Shown piece after piece: positions 1 to 11,385 of a stretch of DNA of 50,767 bases. The DNA lies in contig NAOQ01000035.1 in assembly GCA_002751075.1 (NCBI GenBank), forward strand, positions 13,218 through 63,984, read 5' to 3'. The translations under genes were made by a program, and so were the position numbers. Below the pieces are notes generated by a model. The model searched no databases. It saw only the letters and a list, made by a program, of their open reading frames with translations, and was not told the origin of the DNA. How positions within the stretch are numbered: the stretch's first letter is position 1; each line of letters begins with the position of its first letter. This DNA comes from Ichthyophonus hoferi (Eukaryota > Opisthokonta > Ichthyosporea > Ichthyophonida > Ichthyophonidae).

Positions 1-3000
1 CAACCATACCGGCGAGATGGGTAAAGGTGGTCAACAACTGTTCTTGAGCTATACCACGGATCTGTCTGGCATGGGTCCGCATAGTAACTTGAAGGAGATG
101 TTGAAGTTTATTAAGGTCCTGTGTATGTAGATATATAAACATTAATTACGTCTACAAGCTAGTGTATATATATATGGCCGTGTGTGCTCGGATGGGTCGA
201 GAAATAAATGAAAATGGGAAAAGGAAAGTAAGCGTAGAGATATGCTAATAAAATATTATATTTAACCACTAAAGAGGTGATTCAAGGCCAAAATATAGAA
301 ATAACTTGATTAAAGAGCCAATCTCTTTCTGGTTATAATGATTATAAATGTGCTGTACCAATGCAATCTATTTACTTTTAAAATGCAATATTTACATAAA
401 TGAATAAACATATATATAATTGTAATATCAACAAAATTTAAAAGCACTAAAATTTTAAATTCTAATTTCTTAAAAAATAAATAATTATTGGAACTAAGAA
501 AACTTTGCATCATAGGTCATTTGCCTATAAAACATAGCTTTACAATATATAACATATGACGTAAATGTATTTGGTTGAACGGTGTTTATCCATGATGAAA
601 TAGTAAAGCAAAAATAGCACCAGAAAATATTATGAATTCCTTAGAAGCAAAAATATTTAATAGAGTTTTGAGTTATATAATGAATGAACATAGATACAAC
701 ATATATGCATGATATAGACTGAGAGAGAGAAAAAGCAAAAGGAAACGAAGTAGAAAAATAAATTAATTCATGTCCCATAAAGAGAAGAGAAAGACAACAC
801 ATGGAAAGCTAGAATGATAGGAAGTAGGCTTGGAAAAATATTTAAAACATAAAGGAAAAAACTATTGGATAACATATTTATATAAAACCAATTTTAAATA
901 AATAAATCAATGGCAGTGAAAGTAACATAAAATAAATTGGAAATAAACCAGGATATACGCATGAATTATTTTTTATATATAAAAATATGGGGAAACATGT
1001 TTCAAACATAAAGGAATAAACTATTGGATAACATATTTATATAAAACCAATTTTGTTTTTTAAAAAGAAAAACAAATAGATCAATGGCAGTGAAAATAAT
1101 TCAAAATAAAGTGGAATAACCAACCAGGATATACGCATAAATTATTTATGTTTATAAAAGTAAAAACATGGGGCTAACCGGGATTTGAACCCGGGACCTC
1201 CTGTACCCAAAACAGGAATCATACCCCTAGACCATTAACCCTTGATACAATAACGTATTAGCGCTTGTTTATATAGACAGAAATATGGGTATACCACTCG
1301 CTGGTTTTACATACAAATATATATGTAATAAATCAAAATTATTATCTAGATATAGGGCAATGGGCTTTTGAATATATAAACTTTTTATTAACTAAATACC
1401 AATAAAAATCTTCCTTTCAGATTATACATAAAAAATGATCAAAAAATAAAGGTATACAGGTTTGCATACGTGTATGTAAGTTGGTAGGTATATATGTAAA
1501 CATGATTAAAAAGCGAAAAATAAAAATAAAATAAAATAACAGAAAAAATAAAGTATAAACACTGGCCTACCTTTGCACCCCACGCATCCATACATGGCCA
1601 GGCAGCCATAGCACAAGCAGCATAGGCAAGAGGAACAGAATCAAAGTCTGCATCAACAAGGGCAGCCAAAAACATGCGTGAAAACTCTTCTTTCTACGGG
1701 TTGAACTTAATATTAAACTCGGATACACCCCTATAAAACACGAACAACTTATATATACTGTTTATATGTATGCACCTATAGTTCATACAGTATACGTATG
1801 TATGCATGGATGTATAATAGTATGATAGTATGATAGTGTGTATCCATGTATGTATGAGACTATAAATCCGCAACTTTGTGTACTAAGGTATTCGCATGAG
1901 TATAGACGAAAGAAAAAGATAAAACACAAGAAAATAATAGTACAGTAATCAATGGTACTAAACCCTACGCATACATCATCCAGCACGGCAACAAGAGCTG
2001 AAAAGAATTTCTCCATTGCTGTAGCCACATCCTTCTTAACATTATCGGGTTCACTGGAATAATAGCTAGTGGTTTCGTTAAGGGCACTGAAGAGAGGCCC
2101 GAATATGAAGCCAGTCAATTCGTTTGTCTGGAAGGGCAAGGAAGAGGAAATTACGTTAATATAAAAAGATATATGTGTGCAAAGAAAGCTGATTAATTGT
2201 TGATTAGTTTAGCAGGTTTATGTTTGTGTGTGTATGTATGTGTGTATATATGTATGTATGTATGCATGTATGTATGTATCCATTGTGTAAACAGAAAAAA
2301 AGACAAAAAAAAAAGTAGTAGCAGACTTTATGGTGTTCATTACACACCTGTCCCTTAACTAAGGCCGGATGAATAGCGAGGTTTGTATTCAGGACCGTAA
2401 GTAGGGCTATCTTTCGCACTCTCTTATTCTCGTGGTTAAACTGGACCTGTATATGATACATGGGGTCAGCAAAATACTTGTATATAGAAAAAAATGTAAT
2501 ACATGTATGTATGTTTGTGTATATATATATATGTGTATGTATGTCTGTATGTATGTCTGTATGTATGCATGTGTATATGACAGTGTATGTGTTTGTGTAA
2601 AATGCATGTCGTTTTATATAAGGATACATAAACACGCTCATTGTGGGAGGCTATTGATCCACAGTACAGAGACGAATCAGATGGCTGTTAGAGAACTTGA
2701 TAGAGTAGAAGCTGAGTACCAATGAATAATAGATAAAATAACTTGCCTTATATAGCAAAGATATCCAAGAGAAATCCAAGCCTATAAAATATATACATGT
2801 TAGAATATAATCACGTGTCATGTAGCCAGGCATACAACCAGATTTGGTTCATCTCCATAGCAACGCACGCTTACAAGGATACAGAGTCTATATATAGACG
2901 TCAGTATTACAGTATGCGTAGTCCTTATCTTAAACCTATCACACCAATCATGCACTTACAATAGTTTTAATTACTAACTATAATTTTGTTCTCTTTTTGT

Positions 3001-6000
3001 CTTTTTATACCAACCTTAAATGAATGTTGCCCAACAACCATACATTAGATGTGAATATAATTCCCACTCTAATTACAGTAATTACCTAAGGCATCCGCAT
3101 TGGCGTATAATGACGTCATCATGTCCAGTACTGGTTCGATGACATGCACCTAATGAAAGTGGACGTTGGTCAGACATGATGAAATATGTATTGGAGCATG
3201 TGGATGGGATATACTGTTATAGTATGTGGATGTCACATATATCTATCTATCTATCTATCTACCTACCTATCTATATCTCAGCATATATATATATATATCT
3301 CTCTCTCTCTCTTAACTAACAATATATATGCATACTATGTACATACATGTGTAAGCACATAAAAACATATTGTACCTACCTGTGTTTCAAACACAGTCTC
3401 ATATATCATGCACACAGTGTCCCACATGGCCGATAGCTCTTCCGTTCGTTCGGGTTGCCATTGAAAATATCGGCTTTTGATTGGCTCAGACGCTCTGTAT
3501 AAATATAAATTAAAAATATAAATTAAAATATACATATTAGAGATTCATTCGCTCTTATATATGATTAAATTATAATAACCAGCAGGTTTTTATGCAATAA
3601 TAACTAGATATTAAATATACTATCAGCCAATCATATACTATTTGATGCATGATTTATAAACATGCAAGTTGAAAAGAAAATTTACAAAACCATATAAGCC
3701 AATGGAGATGGATATATATATGCATTATTTATACTATTAATTCTTGATAGTCCATATAGATACTACTAATATATTCAATACGCTGGAGAGAATTAAAATT
3801 AAATATAAAAATTAAAATTAAAGTTAAATGGCCCAATCAACACAGTATATCTCTGAGGAAAATGAAGGGGATGCAAATAAAAAAACAACAAAGCACATAT
3901 ATTCCTACACTTCTGTGTGTGTCTGTATATTTAGCTATAGTTGTGAGATATAATTATAGCTATCATAGCATACCCTATTGACGATGGTTGATAGGCATTT
4001 GGTAAGTGTAAGGTGTGTGTGTCTGTATGTAACAGAAATAAAGAAAGATGTATAGAAACATACTTATATAGAGATATATATATATAACTAGACTAATATG
4101 TATATAATAATACAGTTGCCAGTTTATATTTATTATTTGAAATTTATCTAATAGCATAACAAACAATAACCAACAATAGCAAGTATAAAATTGTTTGACA
4201 AAACATAAAACATTAACAATCTATGAATATACCCATATTTTAGTCGGTTTTGACAGTATTATGCCAGTCATTCCTTTCTCACTTGTAAATAAACATAAAT
4301 ATATGGTACATATATTGTAATTGTTTTGTTTCTCGGGATATATCATTGCCAGCCGACAAACAATAAAAATGTATAATAAAATATATATTTTTTAGAAAAA
4401 AATATTAGACTAACAAACCCATTCAAACTTACTCAACACTAGTTCCAACCACTCTTTTAAGGAGATATAACGCTCTCTTTCTTGTCAGAGTTTCAAAATC
4501 CAAGAGACCTCCCTACAGACACGAAAACAAGACAATTAGAAACTTATAAAAATTGATTAATTGAAAGTTTAAAATAAAATAGAAAGCTTATTGTTTGCTT
4601 CCATATTGTGTAAAAATAATATACTACTCCGTCCTACAATGCAAATTGCTTGATGAAAATTGGATTATATAAGCCACATTTATATTTAATTTTAATTTTA
4701 ATTTTAATTTATCCCATATTTGTAAATGCTCGTTTCGCATTAAAGGTGTCTGGATGCACTTTTAATATTATTGGTCAATTGCTTTTAACATATATCCTTC
4801 TAAAAAATATCGACTATACGTATTGGCTAGCCAAAAATAAATACTAAATGCTGCTTGGCTAATAAAATTATTAAAACGATCATATCGGACAGAACTGGGT
4901 AATATTTTTGTGTATTGATGAAAGGTAAATGAATATATGCATATATAGACGTATAGGTATGTAATTATTAGTGTATAATTATATGTATGTGTCTGTGAGA
5001 TTGTAAGCTTTTAATTATGCATCTTATGGGTGTGGATGCAACAACTGAAAAACAACACACGTATATATATATCTATATTACCTACCTGAATAAACATCCA
5101 GAAGGCGTCAGAATGACGTAGATCAAATGAATTTGTGATCTCATCTGCATGCATAAGAAATAAATTAAGATTATAGATAACCGTATAAAAGGGGAAAGAA
5201 ATAAAAGCAAAGCAACTGTACTGCTATTAAAAATAGTAAAAAATTAGTTTCTTATAGATGATTTTAATGTATTTCCCTCTACAATATAAGATTAATGGAA
5301 GGTTATTTATATATCGACTGATGTGGGTAACCAAACATGAAAACATGCATATGTCGCCCATGTACACAGTGCTATGAGCGTTTGCATGTATATGATATAA
5401 GTACAGCTATGTATGTATGTATGTGCATACCCATAAGTAAATGTATATACATATGGGACAAGTAGTTATATAGAGAGGAAGCACATACCTTTTGTAATCA
5501 TTTTCCCATAGAGAGAGCTCATGACAGCAAACGAATTACGACGGTGCTGCCCGCCATTTTCATACATGAAGTACACACGGTTCCAGATAGCCTGTATATA
5601 TAAAGCGTGTGAAAGTTTAGACCTATATTTATGCATGTATATATATATATGAATTGAATAAAAAAATATGTGTCAAATATTAAATGCTAAATGACTCATG
5701 TATAATGATCTGGGATGAGAGTATAAAGCTCTCTCTCTCTCTCTCTTCCTCGTTCTACCCTTTCACATACTTAACCTTACACTACCACCCTACCTACCCA
5801 AAGCACAGACGCCCTATGGGCCGACACTGTGGAGGCCCTAGACAAACAAAGGGGAAGAAGCTGATTGACTGCCATATATCTCAAGGGTCGTGAGTCAGAT
5901 AGGAGTAGTTCCAAGCTCCATCTGTGGGTAGTATGAGGAAAAAATAAAGATTAGATATATGTAGGTAGGTAGGTAGATAGGTAGGTAGGTAGGTAGGTAG

Positions 6001-9000
6001 GTAAGTAGGTAGGTAGGTAGGTAGGTAGGTAGGTAGATAGGTAGGTAGGTAGGTAGGTAGGTAGGTATGTAGGTAGGTACTTATGCATGCATCTATATAT
6101 ATATATATATGTATGTATTTATTGATGTATCTGTATATCTACGTATGTACATCAAAATGCATATATTTATATATCAACACTTACATATTAAAGTACACAA
6201 ATCTAGAAGGATGCACATATATGTATATGTATATATATTGGCATGGACATAGATGTAGATGAAGTTACAAATAGGTACATAAATCTAGGTAAGGGAGAGA
6301 AAAAATAATAACAGAAACTGTGCCATGTTTAAAAATATTTCTATTGAATGTTCACCATAAGAAACGTGAGATTATTCAATTTATTGGGCAAGCTTCAACC
6401 TCTACCTCTCCCAGAATAAAAACAAATCATCTTGCCGTCCGGTCCACATTGTGAAACATACTGATATATAAGTTTATAAAGAGAAAATAAAACTTACGCA
6501 AACGTACTATCCCAAATTCCCTCAGGGGTATGGGAAAACACCTGGCTTTGTTCAAACAGACTGCACGTCAATGTACCAATACCCTGTGGAAAGAGGTAGA
6601 TATATATGTTATTAGTATATGTAATTTCATTATATTATATTATATTATATTATCTTATGTTTTGTTGTATATATTATATTAGATTTTATCTTATTACATG
6701 ATATTTTATTGTAATAATATTTTATGTAGTTTTATATTATATTATACAAAATTAAATTAAGTTATACTCTGAAATTAACTCCCCTTAAAGGTTGTTTTAT
6801 TCTTACACTTTCTTATTATTCTGTCTCTCGTCCTTATCCTCTATGCAAAATAATGGTATAATATTGCATAACATTACAAAACATTATTTATATACTGTGG
6901 TAGAATATTATATAAGACTATACTGTATTACATATTATATTTTAATATTACATAACATAACATAATTATGATAAGGTATAATAAATAATGATATAATAGA
7001 ATGATGCATAATATTACCAGAGGATTAAGCATAATGTTGGCATCTTCGGGGAAAACAGCAGATGCTGAGATAACTTTTCCATCCGACCACCTTCCCTTGG
7101 GCTGTGAACGACGGCATCATTAATTAACTAATTAATTAACCTACTCGATAACTCATTAGTAACGAATTACTACAACCTAAATCTACTGGGAGGTCAGCCA
7201 ATGGTACCATTTAAAAAATATTCCACTTAATTGATTATTAGCCCTTATATGAGCTATTTCAGATAACGAATCAATTTCTGAGATTTAATATCTATTTTAA
7301 AAAGCCAATAGTATGCGGACAACTGGGAATTATAATTAACCAATGCAATAAACTAGGCATCAATGATAAAGTAAATACAAAACACACCGTTTCTTGGCCG
7401 TGCATACATAAACCAGCAATACGATTCCTAAACTGTTGATCAGTATGGAGATAGACCTCTGCAATGGCCTCACAAACATACTTCTGGGCCTGCTTTAGAA
7501 CCTGCATTGTATTGTATGATAGGTTGTTAATGTCCTATTGAATGCATAAAGATACATGTATACGTATATATATATATATATATATATAGCTATATAAATG
7601 ATATAAATGTTTATTTATAAAAGGATATTAATGCATATATAAAAATGCATGTATACGATATTCCTATAAATATGGCGATGCAAGTGCTTACTCGTAGATA
7701 GATATCAATATAATAAATACATCAATATAATATATATATACCTTCCAGGAATCCTCATCCTCTTGGGGGTACACATCCATCTTTAACAGATTAAGAGCTA
7801 TAGAGGTATAGAACTCGGAGCTCTCCAACCATCTACTTAGTTTCTCAGCTGCCATCGTATATGAAATATTAGGTGTTAGTATTGATAGGGTAGGGGAGGC
7901 AATGATTGCAATATAAAACCATAACCTTAAGAATATCCTGTATATATATAGACCTGTACCTCTCTCTCTCTCTTTGTATATATGCATGTTCTCCGTCCCT
8001 CATCACTTCTTTCACAATATATCTGTTTCTATTTCATATATATTTCCATCTATCTTAATATTATTATTGGTGTGGGAGTAGATAAAGGAAGGTTAAATTA
8101 TCATAACCTATCTTAATAGGAATAAATGAACTATATTCAACTAAAAAAAATTATATGTTAATGTGTAATTCTCTCTTTGCATATGTCTACATTCTTTTTC
8201 ATATAAACACATATACACATGGATGTAGGTATGGGTATATAATATAGTAATGTAGATCTCATAGCATACACGTACATATGTAGTTTTACTTCAACTGGCA
8301 CTGCCATACACCTTTCCCCCACCCATCTCCTCCCTTACCTGTGCACAGTTGCCTGTCTGATGGCAGCAACTTCACCAACTCCATCATAGTGTGCAAATGA
8401 GACAACTGGACATCTGTTGTATACACATGTGAGAGGTGAATATACTAGATCCCACAGGTATATGTATGAATACACATACATACTAATATATGTCAATTGA
8501 TATATATAAAATCAATGCGTGCCTCTCAATAAACATGAACAGACTTGTGGTCAGTCTCCCATAAATGTGTAAATATAAAAAGACATCTTCCTTTAATCTC
8601 TAAGATAATGAGCGAGAAAGATCTAGGCTAATCCACCTGTATGAATATATCGCATAAAAGGTATTTAACAATGATGCAGATGCAAACAATATCATTGTTG
8701 CAAATATATATACGCCTAATTTAGCAGTGAGCTTGCATATATGCTACGCATATATAGTAACTAGTAACTAGAATGAATCTACCGTGCATGTGAATAATGT
8801 ACACGTGCGCGAGCACACAATAACAGTGCGAGGAAGAAAGTAAATTTCATGCATAAAACGATGTTGAAGTTAAATGCAGTTAGATGAAATCTGGCATACT
8901 AGACAGTTTTGTATACTCGACATCATGTCTCTGCAAAGCTGTGACAGCTATGAAGGATGGTAGAGGGCAATCCTTGAGAAACAATGAGGAAAGTGCTGTT

Positions 9001-9062
9001 AAAGCTTCGCTGGGAACCACTTGGCCAGACCGCACAAGGGCTGCTACTGCCCCACCGTCCAT
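1..9062 (-). CDS. TARBP1: tRNA (guanosine(18)-2'-O)-methyltransferase TARBP1/TRM3-like, N-terminal half (partial, multi-exon)
   Basis: Family role: the SPOUT enzyme that 2'-O-methylates G18 in the tRNA D loop. Only the N-terminal HEAT-like region lies here; the catalytic SPOUT domain would be left of position 1. Exons I assembled (minus, high to low): 9062-8900, 8413-8339, 7848-7742, 7501-7388, 7101-7018, 6583-6498, 5921-5798, 5591-5489, 5144-5086, 4512-4433, 3494-3380, 3149-3086, 2869-2836, 2711-2663 (weak), 2476-2348, 2127-about 1969, 1693-1571, 118-1 and beyond. Phases agree throughout, giving about 595 residues. Recognition rests on remembered human TARBP1, with the same order of motifs: LTRKRALYLLKR, then ERTEELSAMWDTV, VHVIEPVLD, FNHENKRVRK, GFIFGPLFSAL and LLQVTMRTHARQIRG. 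The start is the only ATG giving a phase-1 donor (at 8900) that fits exon 2. Exon 16 could end at 1975 or 1969. A tRNA-Pro lies in the last intron. Confidence 0.87.
841..1173. repeat. Imperfect tandem duplication of about 150-175 nt next to the intronic tRNA-Pro
   Basis: Copy A (about 841-992) and copy B (about 996-1173) share long blocks, for example around 'actattggataacatattta', 'atcaatggcagtgaaa' and 'ccaggatatacgcat'. Copy B runs into the 3' end of the tRNA-Pro at 1170. Copy A ends with the same ATGGGG although no tRNA follows it. Both lie in the last visible TARBP1 intron. Copies have diverged by small indels, so this is not an assembly artefact. Confidence 0.85.
1170..1241 (-). tRNA. 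tRNA-Pro (anticodon UGG), inside a TARBP1 intron
   Basis: A 72-nt cloverleaf on the minus strand. The acceptor stem GGGTTAA pairs with TTAGCCC (one G-T pair). The anticodon stem CCTGT/ACAGG encloses the loop TTTGGGT, anticodon TGG. The T stem CCGGG/CCCGG encloses TTCAAAT. The discriminator is C, as in eukaryotic tRNA-Pro, and no CCA is encoded. A box TGGTCTAGGGG and B box GGTTCAAATCC are intact. The downstream flank gives a TTTTT terminator. The sequence is identical to the copies at 22628 and 23739. It is in the same orientation as the host gene. Confidence 0.96.
1242..1275 (-). promoter_or_regulatory. Upstream Pol III element of tRNA-Pro: TATA-like box at -34 and CAA at -3
   Basis: Reading the minus strand, TATATAA starts exactly 34 nt before the tRNA, is followed by ACAAGCGC, and the flank ends in CAA directly before the mature 5' end. 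The same arrangement precedes the two other tRNA-Pro genes. TATA-like boxes and CAA start motifs upstream of tRNA genes are known from plants and fission yeast; their use here is inferred. Confidence 0.6.
2214..2292. repeat. (GTAT)n-type microsatellite in a TARBP1 intron
   Basis: Imperfect run of TGTG/GTAT/TGCA units between TARBP1 exons 15 and 16. A related TATG/TGTC run lies at about 2500-2600 in the preceding intron. Both create spurious long open frames. Confidence 0.8.
3237..3314. repeat. Compound ATCT / TA / TC microsatellite in a TARBP1 intron
   Basis: (ATCT)n with variants, then (TA)n, then (TC)n, in the intron between exons 11 and 12. No coding signal. Confidence 0.8.
5958..6080. 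repeat. (AGGT)n tetranucleotide microsatellite, about 120 nt
   Basis: Long run of GTAG units with occasional GATA or GTAA variants. It begins only 37 nt upstream of TARBP1 exon 7 (5921, minus). On the transcribed strand it reads as CTAC repeats leading into the splice acceptor. Confidence 0.95.
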
Positions 9063-11385
9063 GTTTTATATAATAGCTTAACTGTGAAAGAGGTTGGTAT
9101 TACTAAGAATATGGATTCTTAGAAGAGAGGCTATTATATATAACACGACAACCCACTATGTAAACATACACATTGTATGTTGGTAATATTATAACTTGCA
9201 TGCAATTACTTGTGTTTCCCATTGCGTTCTCACTACTAATTGATTTTGCATTTGATCTTGATTTAATGTGTTTTCATTGCCTATTATAATTATAAATCTA
9301 TAAATGGGATAGATTGGCTTGTAGGCTATTTTTAGATTTTATTTTAGAGGCTCTAACCAATTCCTAATTAACCAATAGTATTCATAGCTGTGTTATTGGA
9401 CTACAAGTTCATTGAGATAGTTAATTTAAGAATATGTGATTGGATGTTTTTAAGGGTGAAAAATGCTGCTAAATTATCAGATCTCCCTGGCACCACGTAG
9501 TAGCATGAAGTGTGGTCGGCCAAAGATGTAAACACTGTATTTTTAAATGAAGTTGAAAAAAAAATTTAAATATGCATATAATTAAATAATTAAAATAGTT
9601 GTATACATATTTATATAAGTATTTTAACTTATATGTATGATTTGAAGTATTATGTGGCGTCCTAATAGAACTGTTACAAAACTATTATTATAGGATCTTG
9701 ACAAACCTGTTGGAGATTGTCGAGATTAGGTATGCTTTGAATGATTTTAATTACTTGCTAATTTTGATAGCTAACTTTGATATTAATTTTTAATTCGTAA
9801 TTGCTTTATTCTTCAAAAAACTAGAGATGTTACATGTATGCATAACCCTCAATAGGACCAGATATAATATTAAAATATCAAATATGCTAAATTTAGCTTT
9901 GCTCTAAATGATAATTACGTTTCGTTCTGTATGTTATAAATATCTTCGGAGCTCTAGCACGTAATTTCGTCTTACCAAGATTGTGGATTTTAGGCTGTGT
10001 AACAATTATCTCGCTCATATTTAAGATGGCAGCTGACTACTGCAAGCCGAGAATTTAAGATAAAACCTGTATAGCTTTTATTCAGTACTACTATTAAATA
10101 GTGTCTCCAATCTGTCTCAGATAAAACTTATGTATACTTCCCAAATGTAGCATTCTATGTATTAAATACTTTGGAACTCAACATTGATTAATTGGATAAT
10201 TAAAATTATAATTACTTTGCCAATGTTGTATACGTAGCTATATTTGACAGAGGGCCATAGCTGTATAATGTCTTGAAACACAAACTACATCAGGCCCCAA
10301 TATATACAATATAACCATGGCGATACATTATCTCTCAATCCATGCATACCAGAAAGTGTTTAGTAGCACTTATTGTTCATATTAACATAAAGAGCTGTAA
10401 AATTAGATTAACAAAAATTAGAAATATTTAGTATACGTGACAATTTCTTAGATGTATTGATTATTGGAACTTAGCTTCAAAATTAAAAAGAAATATAAAT
10501 ACTAGGGTGAAAGTTGAAAGTTTCTGACTCAAGATAGAAAAAAAAATAACAAAAATGTTGACTAATAATGGGCAAGATAAGCTCTTTCTGTATGGATTTT
10601 CTAGATTTTACCATCAATAATGCCACAACCAAGATAAAAACTTTTTGGTATTTACCCCTAACCAATTCGTACAGCCCTTTGAATGCCATTATTTTACAAT
10701 GATTCTATGGTTCTGGCTTTTGAGGAGAAAAATAGTGATTAAATAACAAACAAATACTTGGGCTTTTGTTTATTATTAGAAAGTATATTACTCTTTAATA
10801 AAACTATAATCTGATGTATTTTTTTTTGTTGAAGTGGAGATGGGGGGATATGATAGTATAATTTACCAAATTGAAAGTAATGAAAATACAGAATTCAAAA
10901 TTATTCAGTATGAAAATACTTTAGCCCAGCTTTAATAACTATTTTACTCATCTTATAACAGAACGCATTAAATATTTTAACTTTATAATAGATTTGCATA
11001 ATATTAAAATTTAAAAATATAATAGCTAATGATGTAAGAATCAACTGGGTACGAGACTAAAATAAATAACAATCAAGCCTTATATTAGTCCCTAAAGATT
11101 ACGACATCAAGATTAAGTTTAAATTTTTATATAGCTGCTAAAACCAATCGAAGATATTGCGCGGGCGCGGATGCGTGCATGGTGCGTGAATAACCAATGA
11201 ATATTTAGTATTTATAGCCATATATGTTGATGTCCAAGAAAAACGCTACTTGAATTGTATTCCTTTCGTCTAACTTGAACGATTCATATATATTGGCTAG
11301 TATATTAATGTGTTTATGTTGTCTGTATGTGTCTTAATATTGACTTTGATTTTTTAACTGGTCTGTTTATGTTCTATAGTTTAAA
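9063..11385. other. Spacer between the TARBP1 and UPRT starts (head to head)
   Basis: AT-rich DNA that presumably holds the 5' flanks of both genes. The two genes diverge from here. I see no RNA gene and no complete protein gene. A minus-strand frame starting at 10689 and a small ATG-plus-donor segment at 10018-9976 looked gene-like but could not be extended into a consistent exon chain. Confidence 0.5.

Noticed and set aside
5958-6080. CRISPR-like array
   Set aside because: Pure short tandem repeats without spacers, in a eukaryotic intron. No CRISPR array exists in the window.
9976-10018. Minus-strand ATG (MSEIIVTQPKIHNL) ending at a good gtaaga donor, with possible later exons near 9720 and 9538
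   Set aside because: The phases of the candidate exons do not connect, and the peptides match no family I know.
10483-10689. Minus-strand 68-codon frame starting MAFKGLYELVRG, a little like a small membrane subunit
   Set aside because: The hydrophobic start and a possible gtaaaa donor are suggestive, but no second exon could be found that completes a known small protein.
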